Positions 16,741 through 24,288 of a stretch of DNA of 64,000 nucleotides are shown in pieces; position 1 is the first letter of the stretch; each line of letters starts with the position of its first letter. The DNA comes from Bacteroidales bacterium. GTDB taxonomy: Bacteria; Bacteroidota; Bacteroidia; Bacteroidales; UBA932. The stretch covers positions 48,750 through 112,749 of the forward strand of contig JAFYYM010000077.1 in NCBI GenBank assembly GCA_017557535.1, in the 5' to 3' direction. The position numbers and the translations under genes are program-made. The notes below the pieces were generated by a model. It did no database searches and was not told the origin of the DNA. It saw nothing but the letters and a program-made list of their open reading frames with translations.

Positions 16741-17781
16741 CTATAATTCCAATCCTTCCAGAAGTTTGACATATATCTCCACTCCAAGTGCTATCTCATC
16801 CAGACCGATGTATTCATCCGGTCCATGGGAGCGGGAGGAGTCTCCGGGGCCTATCTTGATAGTCGGGAAAGAGCAGAGAGCCTGATTGCTCGTGGTCGGT
16901 GACCCGAAAGGCCGCAGGCCGAGCGAGAGTCCTCGTTGGACAACAGGATGGCTCTCAGGAAGATGCGAGCTTCCTATCCTGGTGGAACGCTCCTTGACCT
17001 CACACTTGACCGACTCCTTAATCAGTTCTAATAATTCCGGATTTGAATACATCCCATTAGGGCGTACATCCACCACGAACCGGCACTCATCGGGGACAAC
17101 ATTATGCTGCGTGCCAGATGATATCATCGTTACTGACATCTTCACCGGCCCAAGATATTCCGAGACCTTGGGGAACTGATATGACCGGAACCAATCGATA
17201 TCTTTGATAGCCTCATAGATGGCGTTTATTCCCTCATTCCTGGCCGCATGGCCGCTCTTTCCTTTCGCCGAGCAATCCAACACCATCAATCCTTTCTCCG
17301 CCACGGCCATATTCATACCCGTAGGCTCACCAATCACCCCGAAAGCGATCTCACCAACCTCAGGGAGAAGAACATCCATGCCTCCCCTGCCGCTGACCTC
17401 CTCTTCCGCCGTGGCGGAAAAAACAAGCCTGTAAGGCTGCGTATGAGCCGTAAGATCGTGATAAGCCTCCAACAAGGCGGCAAGAGACCCCCCATCATCG
17501 TTGCTTCCGAGTCCGAACAACTTCCCATCCTCGATATCCGGGGAGAAAGGATCCCTGGTGTAGCCATGCGACGGCTTCACCGTGTCGATGTGGGCGTTAA
17601 GCAGGATCGTTGGTTTGCCGGAAGGTGCCTCCGACTCCATCCAAAGATTGTTCCCAATCCTGCGAACATCAGAGAAACCGTTGGCTTTCAACCAGTTCTC
17701 AAGGTAATCGCAAGCATCCTTTTCCTCCCGGCTGAAGGAAGGAATACGAATCAAGCCTGACAGGAGTCCAATGGTGTCCAT
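16741..17781 (-). CDS. argE: M20-family deacylase of arginine synthesis (acetyl-/succinylornithine deacylase)
   Basis: 346 residues from ATG 17779-17781 (MDTIGLLSGLIRIPSFS). Metal-site motifs of M20 peptidases are seen: LLNAHIDTVKPS (about 65-76), GLGSNDDGGSLAALL (about 92-106) and SATAEEEVSGRGG (about 125-137, with the catalytic Glu pair). In the operon it should remove the N-acyl group from acyl-citrulline or acyl-ornithine. In Bacteroides, where carbamoylation happens on succinylornithine, the substrate is N-succinylcitrulline. The choice between acetyl and succinyl cannot be read from this gene alone. It starts 1 bp before the argB stop region ends. Confidence 0.9.
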   Translation of the reverse strand: MDTIGLLSGLIRIPSFSREEKDACDYLENWLKANGFSDVRRIGNNLWMESEAPSGKPTILLNAHIDTVKPSHGYTRDPFSPDIEDGKLFGLGSNDDGGSLAALLEAYHDLTAHTQPYRLVFSATAEEEVSGRGGMDVLLPEVGEIAFGVIGEPTGMNMAVAEKGLMVLDCSAKGKSGHAARNEGINAIYEAIKDIDWFRSYQFPKVSEYLGPVKMSVTMISSGTQHNVVPDECRFVVDVRPNGMYSNPELLELIKESVKCEVKERSTRIGSSHLPESHPVVQRGLSLGLRPFGSPTTSNQALCSFPTIKIGPGDSSRSHGPDEYIGLDEIALGVEIYVKLLEGLEL

Positions 17782-17782
17782 C

Positions 17783-18571
17783 TTAATCGTCAGTCTCAGG
17801 GTCTGCCAATATGGTCGTTCCTCCAGCCAGGTTCGAAGGTGATGTGATGACCACCTTCGAGACACCGTCATTGATAGCGTCAAAGGCGTTCTGGAGTTTG
17901 GGAATCATACCCTCAGAGATTATCCCGTCAGTAACCATTGGCTCGAAATCTTTCTTGGCCACCGTCTTGATCACGGAAGTGGGGTCAGCAAGGTCCTTGA
18001 GAACCCCCGGGATCGATGAGCAAAATGTCAACGTGACGGAGTATTTCTCAGCCAGAGCCCGAGCCACCGAGGAGGCGATCGTGTCGGCGTTGGTGTTCAG
18101 CATGGATCCTTCCTTGTCGTGGGTCAATGGAGCCAAGACAGGCACGGCCCCGGCTTCCAGAAGAGAGACCAAAGCCCTGGTATTCACGTATTTCACATCG
18201 CCCACATATCCGAAATTAACCAGCTCGACAGGGCGTTTCACGCTCATGATTATGTTCATGTCAGCCCCCGTCATGCCAAGAGCGTTGACTCCAAGCGCTT
18301 GTAGGCGGGCGACAATGGTCTTGTTGACCAGGCCGCCATAGACCATGGTGACAACCTTCAGCATCTCCGCGCTGGTGATCCTGCGCCCGTCAATCATCTG
18401 GGTCTCGACCCCAAGCTTTCCAGCCATCTCAGTGGCTATCTTACCACCGCCATGGACGAGAATCTTCTTTCCATGGAGACTTGAGAAAGACATTAGGAGG
18501 CCAGACAAGGATTTCTCGTCCTCAACGACCGCGCCGCCTACTTTGATTATATTCAGACTTTCCTTAATCAT
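17783..18571 (-). CDS. argB: N-acylglutamate kinase
   Basis: 262 residues from ATG 18569-18571. Amino-acid-kinase motifs are present: IIKVGGAVV (8-16), the HGGGKIATEMAGKLG loop and NTNADTIASSVARAL. It phosphorylates N-acetyl- or N-succinylglutamate, the second step of arginine synthesis. The start overlaps the argF' stop by 4 bp (ATGA), which indicates translational coupling. Length is typical of the bacterial enzyme. Confidence 0.95.
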   Translation of the reverse strand: MIKESLNIIKVGGAVVEDEKSLSGLLMSFSSLHGKKILVHGGGKIATEMAGKLGVETQMIDGRRITSAEMLKVVTMVYGGLVNKTIVARLQALGVNALGMTGADMNIIMSVKRPVELVNFGYVGDVKYVNTRALVSLLEAGAVPVLAPLTHDKEGSMLNTNADTIASSVARALAEKYSVTLTFCSSIPGVLKDLADPTSVIKTVAKKDFEPMVTDGIISEGMIPKLQNAFDAINDGVSKVVITSPSNLAGGTTILADPETDD

Positions 18572-19533
18572 ATCAAATCCTCCAACATCCTTTTCATCAC
18601 CACCTGTGCGGAAACCACCCGGTTAGCGGCTTCCGGAATGACTATGCTCTTCGGCGAATCAATCACCCCATCCGAGACGATCATGTTCCTGCGCACGGGA
18701 AGGCAATGCATGAAGTAAGCGTTGTCCGTGACAGCCATGTGACGCTCGTCCACTACCCAGCCCATGTCCTTGCTGAGAATCTTCCCATAATCAGCCGGGT
18801 TCGTTACACCAGGGCAGCTCCAGTTCTTCGCATACACGAAATCAGCACCCTCCAGGGCCTTCATCTGGTCATACTCGACTACGGCATCACCGACAAAACG
18901 GGGATCCAGCTCATAGCCTTCCGGATGGGTGATCACAAAGTCCACATCGGCGGCGTTCATCCATTCCGCGAAAGAGTTCGGGACAGCCTGAGGAAGAGAG
19001 CGGGGATGCGGAGCCCAGGTCATGACAACCTTCGGGCGGGTTTTCGTCTTGTATTCCTCAATGGTGATCAGGTCAGCGAAGGCCTGACAGGGGTGCACAG
19101 TCGCCGATTCAAGGCTTATAACCGGCTTCCCCGAATATTCTATGAATTGGGTTAGAATTGATTCCGCATAGTCAAACTCCCGGTCGGTAAGACCGGCGAA
19201 AGAGCGCACTCCGATGATGTCGCAGTAGCTGCCTATCACAGGGATAGCTTCCCTAAGATGCTCGCTCTTGTCCCCGTCCATAATGACTCCCAACTGGGTC
19301 TCGAGTTTCCAGCTATCAGCGCCAACGTTGAGGACAATAGGATTCATACCGAGATTGAGAGCGGCTTTCTGGCTACTGAGTCGTGTCCTCAGGCTGCTGT
19401 TGAAAAAGATCAGGATGATGGTTTTGTCCCGACCGAGCTCCTTCCATGCGAAAGGAGTCGCTTTGACTTGTTTGGCTTCCTGAAGGGCAGACGCCAGGTC
19501 GCCTATGTCACTCACATGAAAGAAAGATCTCAT
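18568..19533 (-). CDS. argF': N-succinyl- (or N-acetyl-) ornithine carbamoyltransferase
   Basis: 321 residues. It carries the carbamoyl-phosphate motif FFNSSLRTRLS (about 44-54), SATVHPCQAFADL and the C-terminal HCLPVRRNM. These, and the start MRSFFHVSDIGDLASAL, match the Bacteroides argF' type, which carbamoylates N-succinyl-L-ornithine rather than free ornithine. In the loop VIMDGDKSEHLREA the residue before Glu-His is Ser. From memory, the B. fragilis enzyme has Pro there and the acetyl-specific Xanthomonas enzyme has Glu, so a small side chain fits succinyl use. It overlaps argD's stop and argB's start by 4 bp each. Confidence 0.92.
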   Translation of the reverse strand: MRSFFHVSDIGDLASALQEAKQVKATPFAWKELGRDKTIILIFFNSSLRTRLSSQKAALNLGMNPIVLNVGADSWKLETQLGVIMDGDKSEHLREAIPVIGSYCDIIGVRSFAGLTDREFDYAESILTQFIEYSGKPVISLESATVHPCQAFADLITIEEYKTKTRPKVVMTWAPHPRSLPQAVPNSFAEWMNAADVDFVITHPEGYELDPRFVGDAVVEYDQMKALEGADFVYAKNWSCPGVTNPADYGKILSKDMGWVVDERHMAVTDNAYFMHCLPVRRNMIVSDGVIDSPKSIVIPEAANRVVSAQVVMKRMLEDLI

Positions 19534-20804
19534 AGTGATTCCTCCAATGCTCTAATGAATATGTCAACGTCTTCTTTACTGAGCGTCAGGGGCGCGAGGA
19601 GACGAATCATGTTCTTGCCTGACACGCCTGTGAACACACGCTTCTCGAAGAGCAGCTTCCGACGCAACTCCGCTATCGGTCCATCAAACTCAACCCCGAT
19701 CATCAAGCCCCTGCCCCTAACCTCTTTGATAGCTACACTATTCCCACTCCCGTTAGCTGAAGGTGCCTTCGGCGGCTCGACCGCCTCGCACAGCTCGGCC
19801 CCACCGCTCGCTTCGCAAAGCGAAGCTCCGATCCCCCCTCTTAACGTGCCGAGGGTGGCAGTGGTCTCGCCATCCGAAGCACCTTCAGCTAACGAGAAGA
19901 GGCGTGATTTGAGGTATTCACCGACCTCATAGGCGTTTTGGACGAGTTTCTCGTCTTTGATGATGTCGGCGACGGCGATGGCGGCGGCCATGGCGAGATG
20001 ATTACCGCCGAATGTGGTGCCAAGCATTCCTTTGACAGGCACGAACTCAGGAGAGATCAATACACCACCTATCGGGAAGCCGCCCGCCATGCCCTTGGCC
20101 ATAGTGATCAAGTCAGGACGGATTCCTGTCCATTGGTGGGCGAAATATTTGCCTGTACGCCCGCATCCGCTCTGAACCTCATCAAGAATCAGAGGCACAC
20201 CAGCCTCTTTTGTAACATCCCTGAGACTCCTCATGAAGTCGTCATCCGGGATGATGATTCCTCCCACCCCCTGGATGCCCTCAATTATGACAGCGGAGAT
20301 GTCTCCTTTGGAGAGTTCCTCCTTTACCGCCGCGATGTCATTCATCCCGACGAAAGTCACCTCGTGCCAGCTATTAAAAGGAGCCCTTATCTTTGGATTA
20401 TCGGTCACGGCGACAGCTCCGGAAGTGCGCCCGTGGAAGGCGCCCTTGAAAGCTATGACACGGCGCTCCCCAGTGTGGAAAGAGGCCAGTTTCAATGCGT
20501 TCTCATTAGCCTCAGCTCCTGAGTTGCAAAGGAATAAGGAATAATCCGGATAACCTGACAACTCCCCTATCTTCTCCGCCAGTTCCATCTGGAGAGGGTT
20601 GCGGACACTGTTGGAATAGAATCCTATTTTGCTTAGCTGGTCCGTTATAGTCTCCACGTAATGAGGGTGGCAGTGGCCTACGGATATGACTGCGTGACCG
20701 CCATAGAGATCCAGGTACTCGGTGCCCTTGTCGTCCCATATTCTCGTCCCCTTGGCCCGAACCGGCGTCACGTCAAACAAACTGTATACATCAAATAGTT
20801 CCAT
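19530..20804 (-). CDS. argD: Acylornithine aminotransferase carrying an in-frame palindromic insertion
   Basis: 424 residues; the class III PLP aminotransferase fold is clear (GGHAVISVGHCHP, GAFHGRTSGAVAVT, LILDEVQSGCGRTGKYFAHQ, MAKGMAGGFPIGG with the PLP lysine, TFGGNHLAMAAA). It converts acyl-glutamate semialdehyde and glutamate to acylornithine. Family members here would have about 376 residues. The extra 48 codons (about residues 304-352, between YLKSRLFS and SVAIKEVRGRG) coincide with a 144-bp element bounded by 16-bp inverted repeats. The insertion lies on a variable connection just before the strand that leads to RGRGLMIGVE, away from the PLP site in sequence. The frame is open, so an active enzyme with a surface loop is plausible. 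Confidence 0.95.
   Translation of the reverse strand: MELFDVYSLFDVTPVRAKGTRIWDDKGTEYLDLYGGHAVISVGHCHPHYVETITDQLSKIGFYSNSVRNPLQMELAEKIGELSGYPDYSLFLCNSGAEANENALKLASFHTGERRVIAFKGAFHGRTSGAVAVTDNPKIRAPFNSWHEVTFVGMNDIAAVKEELSKGDISAVIIEGIQGVGGIIIPDDDFMRSLRDVTKEAGVPLILDEVQSGCGRTGKYFAHQWTGIRPDLITMAKGMAGGFPIGGVLISPEFVPVKGMLGTTFGGNHLAMAAAIAVADIIKDEKLVQNAYEVGEYLKSRLFSLAEGASDGETTATLGTLRGGIGASLCEASGGAELCEAVEPPKAPSANGSGNSVAIKEVRGRGLMIGVEFDGPIAELRRKLLFEKRVFTGVSGKNMIRLLAPLTLSKEDVDIFIRALEESL
19751..19894. repeat. 144-bp palindromic element inserted in frame in argD
   Basis: The ends are perfect 16-bp inverted repeats, cgttagctgaaggtgc (19751-19766) and gcaccttcagctaacg (19879-19894); after one bulged base five more pairs follow (ttcgg/ccgaa). 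Inside are further hairpins: gcttcgc-aaa-gcgaagc (19810-19826) and ggcgg-ccgcc (19771-19785). Its length is exactly 48 codons, it has no stop in the argD frame, and it is more GC-rich than the gene around it. It resembles in principle the palindromic elements of Rickettsia that insert in genes in frame. No second copy was found in this window. Confidence 0.8.
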
Positions 20805-20808
20805 ATCG

Positions 20809-21828
20809 CTAGAATCTTGTGGCTTTCAGGTGGAGACCGGTGTCCTCAGGGAGGCCGAAAATAAGGTTCATGTTCTGGACAGCCTGACCGGAAGCTCCTT
20901 TCACCAGATTATCTATCACACTAATAACGTGCAGTTTCCGTCCGTGCTTCCTCACATTCAGTACACATTTATTGGTGTTCACCACCATTTTCACATCCGG
21001 GTTGGAGTCTATCACATGAACAAAAGGTTCATTCTTGTAATAATCCTTGTAAATAGCTACCGCGGTCTCCTCAGGGAGGTCACAGTCGAAATAGACTGAC
21101 GCGAGTATTCCCCTGGCGAAGTCACCCCTCACCGGAACGAAGTTCATATCCCCGGAATAATGGGGAGCCATAGTCTTGAGAGTCTCGTTAACCTCGCTTA
21201 GATGTTGATGGGTGAATGCCTTGTAAACAGACAGGTTATCTGTCCTCCAGCTGAAATGAGTCGTCTCAGAAGGTGCCTGCCCGGCACCGGTCGACCCGGT
21301 TATACCGGTCACATGGACCTCAGGCAGCAAGTCAGCCTTTGCCATAGGCAACAACGCAAGTTGGATAGATGTGGCGAAACAGCCGGGATTAGCGATATGC
21401 TTAGCCTTAACTATCTTATCCTTAAATGCTTCCGGAAGGCCATAGACAAAATCTCCAGCATCGGCTTTCAGGCGGAAGTCGTTCCCGAGATCGATGATGG
21501 CGCCCTTGTAGCTGTCAGGAAGCGCCTCAACAAACGGCTTGGCCTTACCGTGCCCGGAGCATAGGAACAACACATCGGTATTCCCGGTCGAACCAGGAAT
21601 GATAGAGGTGTCATGCCCGACCAGATCGGGCATCCCCGAGACGAATCTGAGGTTCGTCTCACCTAATAGATCAGCATGAGCCGACCAGACCGGCTCTCCG
21701 GCATGGCTTCCGCTTTGCGCGAAGGCTATCTCCACACAAGGATGGTTCACAAGAATCCTGAGAAGCTCACCAGCAGTGTAACCGGCGGCTCCAACGATCC
21801 CAACCTTAATCTTTTTATCTGCGGCCAT
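20809..21828 (-). CDS. argC: N-acylglutamyl-phosphate reductase
   Basis: 339 residues from the ATG at 21826-21828, which overlaps the argG stop codon by one base; a GTG one codon earlier is possible. The NADP-binding start KVGIVGAAGYTAGELLRIL, the catalytic cysteine motif IANPGCFATSIQLALLP (Cys near 149) and GSTGAGQAPSETTHFSWR are diagnostic. It reduces acylglutamyl phosphate to the semialdehyde, third step of the pathway. It lies between argG and argD with a 4-bp gap to argD. Confidence 0.96.
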   Translation of the reverse strand: MAADKKIKVGIVGAAGYTAGELLRILVNHPCVEIAFAQSGSHAGEPVWSAHADLLGETNLRFVSGMPDLVGHDTSIIPGSTGNTDVLFLCSGHGKAKPFVEALPDSYKGAIIDLGNDFRLKADAGDFVYGLPEAFKDKIVKAKHIANPGCFATSIQLALLPMAKADLLPEVHVTGITGSTGAGQAPSETTHFSWRTDNLSVYKAFTHQHLSEVNETLKTMAPHYSGDMNFVPVRGDFARGILASVYFDCDLPEETAVAIYKDYYKNEPFVHVIDSNPDVKMVVNTNKCVLNVRKHGRKLHVISVIDNLVKGASGQAVQNMNLIFGLPEDTGLHLKATRF

Positions 21829-23048
21829 CACAACTCCTTCTCAAGTTTCTCACCCTCGTCCTTATGGGCAGTGTAATAAACCCGGAGCGGCGTGGAGCTC
21901 ACTTTTATGAATCCCTTGGCATCCTCGCTGGTCCATCCCTTCTGCATCTCGCCATATTCCCCGAACTTGGTCTTCACGAGATCGCAAGGTGAATCCACTC
22001 CCACAGTCGAGAATGACCATGGACGCAGCTCCATGGTGACCTTTCCAGTCACATTGCGTTGGCTCTCAGTGAGCATTGCCTCGATGTCCCTCATCACAGG
22101 CTCAAGGTACTGGCTCTCGTGGAGGAACATCCCGTACCAGTTAGCTACCTGGTCTTTCCAATACTGCTGCCACTTGCTGAGGGTGAATTTCTCAAGGAAC
22201 TTGTGGGCAGCTATTATCAGCATCGGGGCGGCGGCTTCGAAGCCGACACGACCCTTGATGCCGATGATAGTGTCACCAACGTGCATATCGCGGCCAATCC
22301 CATAAGGGGCGGCGATTGACTCGACCTTCTGGATAGCGGCCACCTTGTCAGTGAATTCCTGTCCATTGACAGAGACTATCTCACCTTTCTCAAACCCAAT
22401 CTCAATAATCTCGGAACCTTCTTTCTCGACTTGCTTCAAATATGCGCTTTCAGGCAATCCCTGCTTCGAGTCCAAAATCTCGCCCCCGCAAATGGAGGTT
22501 CCCCAAAGGCCGACATTGTAGGAATATTTCAACTTCTTGAAATCAGCCTTGAAACCATGCTCATTGAGATAATCAACCTCAAACTGACGGGTCAGGGCCA
22601 TGTCGCGGGTAAGTGTGATGATCTCTATTCCGGGTGCCATCACCAGGAAGGTCATATCGAAACGCACCTGGTCATTTCCGGCACCGGTTGACCCGTGGGC
22701 GATAGCGTCCGCACCAATCTCTTTCGCGTAACGAGCTATGGCCATGGCCTGGAATATCCTCTCGGAAGAGACAGAAATGGGGTAAGTCCCGTTTCTCAAG
22801 ACATTCCCGAAAATCATGTACTTAAGGCTCTTGTCATAGTATTCCTTCGTCACATCCAAGGTGACATATTCCTTCGCGCCGAGCTCATAAGCGCGCTTCT
22901 CATTGTCTTTCAGCTGCTCAGGGCTGAATCCACCGGTATCGGCGCAAGCCGCATAAACCTCATAACCTTTCTCCTTCGTCAGGTACATGACCGTGAACGA
23001 GGTGTCCAGACCGCCGCTATAAGCGACAACTACTTTCTTTTTTGCCAT
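21828..23048 (-). CDS. argG: Argininosuccinate synthase
   Basis: 406 residues from ATG 23046-23048 (MAKKKVVVAYSGGLDTS). The PP-loop AYSGGLDTSF and the HGSTGAGNDQVRF motif are present. It joins citrulline and aspartate with ATP to form argininosuccinate. Placing the start at the first ATG leaves a 5-base gap from the GNAT gene stop; the TTG three codons upstream is less likely. It is typical of the branch found in Bacteroides. Confidence 0.96.
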   Translation of the reverse strand: MAKKKVVVAYSGGLDTSFTVMYLTKEKGYEVYAACADTGGFSPEQLKDNEKRAYELGAKEYVTLDVTKEYYDKSLKYMIFGNVLRNGTYPISVSSERIFQAMAIARYAKEIGADAIAHGSTGAGNDQVRFDMTFLVMAPGIEIITLTRDMALTRQFEVDYLNEHGFKADFKKLKYSYNVGLWGTSICGGEILDSKQGLPESAYLKQVEKEGSEIIEIGFEKGEIVSVNGQEFTDKVAAIQKVESIAAPYGIGRDMHVGDTIIGIKGRVGFEAAAPMLIIAAHKFLEKFTLSKWQQYWKDQVANWYGMFLHESQYLEPVMRDIEAMLTESQRNVTGKVTMELRPWSFSTVGVDSPCDLVKTKFGEYGEMQKGWTSEDAKGFIKVSSTPLRVYYTAHKDEGEKLEKEL

Positions 23049-23053
23049 ATCTG

Positions 23054-23668
23054 TCAATCGTTTGTTTCTTCTTCCTTATCAAGCTCAGCTATCCTGTCAA
23101 GCACATCCTGCGGGATCTTGGCCGGCAAATGCTCCTCCGGGTCAAAGAGCATCCCGGTGCATATACAATACTTCCTGTCAGTCCTCTTAAGCACATCCAC
23201 ATTAATGCACCCCTCGCATCCTTTCCAGAATGACTCGTCGCTGGTGAGCTCGGCAAAGGTCACAGGTTTGTAGCCGAGACGTGTGTTCATCGCCATTACG
23301 GCCGCGCCGCTGGTAAGGCTGAATATCTTTGCCTTAGGCCAGCGGGTGCGGGCCAACGTGAAAGTCAAGTCTTTGATTTTCTTGGCGATACCCAGGCCTC
23401 TGAACTCGGGACGCACTATGAGACCAGAAGTGGTCACGTAGCTCTTATGCTCCCATGTCTCAATGTAGCTGAAGCCGGCGAAGTCCTCGCCATGAAGAGC
23501 TATCACAGCCTTTGCCTCCTCCATCTTCCTGGCAATGTACTCCGGTTTCCTGCGGGCGATTCCAGTCCCCCGCACCTTAGCGGCTTCCTCAATAGATGTC
23601 AAAATCTTGTCAACATAGACGAGGTGCTTCTCTGATGCCACCTCAATCGTTATGTCCTCCAATCTCAT
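23054..23668 (-). CDS. GNAT acyltransferase of the arginine operon (probable N-acylglutamate synthase)
   Basis: 204 residues from ATG 23666-23668 (MRLEDITIEVASEKHLVYVD); a TTG start nine codons earlier would overlap argR's stop. The acyl-CoA P-loop of GNAT enzymes is VRPEFRGLGIAKKI (about 100-113). A C-terminal tail carries several cysteines (KGCEGCINVD, YCICTGMLFD). The operon holds every later step from glutamate to arginine but no classical argA or argJ, so this enzyme is the best candidate for the first step. I recall a homologous gene in B. thetaiotaomicron being implicated by mutant fitness. Acetyl- versus succinyl-CoA use is unknown. Confidence 0.8.
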   Translation of the reverse strand: MRLEDITIEVASEKHLVYVDKILTSIEEAAKVRGTGIARRKPEYIARKMEEAKAVIALHGEDFAGFSYIETWEHKSYVTTSGLIVRPEFRGLGIAKKIKDLTFTLARTRWPKAKIFSLTSGAAVMAMNTRLGYKPVTFAELTSDESFWKGCEGCINVDVLKRTDRKYCICTGMLFDPEEHLPAKIPQDVLDRIAELDKEEETND

Positions 23669-23691
23669 CTGTATCTCAGTTAATAATACTC

Positions 23692-24183
23692 TCAATTCAA
23701 TCTCACCGACTCAAGGCCTGACAATAGTCTACCCAAAGACTTCAGGAGCTCTTCCCTAGACACACCCTCACGGATAGCCAGCATAATGGTATCATCACCC
23801 GCTATTGTGCCGGCCACCTCAGGAAGAGAGACCGAATCTATCAAAGCAGCCACCATGTTGGCATGCCCAGGCATGGTCTTGACGACAGCCAGCGAGCCAG
23901 TGAACTCAATGCTGGAGACACTCACGAAAGAACTTGGGAACCTCCTGCCTGATGGCCTGGAAGAAACACCGGAAAGACTGTAATAGTACCCTTCTCCATC
24001 ATGAAGCTTGGTAATGCCAAGATCCCTGATGTCACGTGACAAAGTTGCCTGAGCCACCTGGATGCCATTATTCTCGAGAATCTCGGCAAGTTCTTCCTGA
24101 CTAGACACTTTCCCTTTCCCGACGACCTCCTTAATGATCTTATGTCTCTCCTGCTTGCTTTTCACAACTAAATAAATATTCAT
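23692..24183 (-). CDS. argR: Arginine repressor ArgR
   Basis: 163 residues. The N-terminal winged helix binds DNA ([40 protein letters not shown], split motifs) and the C-terminal part forms hexamers and binds arginine ([12 protein letters not shown] near 130). It is the first gene of the arginine cluster and is followed by the GNAT gene after 23 bp. ARG-box-like sequences lie just upstream of its start, which implies that it represses itself and the operon when arginine is plentiful. Confidence 0.95.
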   Translation of the reverse strand: MNIYLVVKSKQERHKIIKEVVGKGKVSSQEELAEILENNGIQVAQATLSRDIRDLGITKLHDGEGYYYSLSGVSSRPSGRRFPSSFVSVSSIEFTGSLAVVKTMPGHANMVAALIDSVSLPEVAGTIAGDDTIMLAIREGVSREELLKSLGRLLSGLESVRLN

Positions 24184-24191
24184 TTACAGCC

Positions 24192-24224
24192 CAAATATAT
24201 GAATATTTTTTCAATTAATATTCA
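24192..24224 (-). promoter_or_regulatory. argR promoter box and tandem ARG-box operator
   Basis: Minus-strand TATATTTG (24199-24192) fits the -7 element. Immediately upstream are two overlapping 14-bp boxes: tgaatattttttca (24200-24213) and tcaattaatattca (24211-24224). Both are near matches to the ArgR target TGAAT-N4-ATTCA, with centres 11 bp apart. No -33 TTG is found at normal distance. The site also lies before the divergent guaA promoter. Confidence 0.6.
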
Positions 24225-24260
24225 TGTTTCGTATTTTTTTTCAGTGTTATGTTTTTATAC

Positions 24261-24268
24261 TATTTTTG
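24261..24268 (+). promoter_or_regulatory. guaA -7 promoter box, deciding the guaA start
   Basis: TATTTTTG matches TAnnTTTG. Transcription would begin near 24275, downstream of the ATG at 24271, so the ATG at 24289 is the better translation start. The -33 region is only T-rich. Confidence 0.5.
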
Positions 24269-24288
24269 CTATGGAAATCACGAACCAA

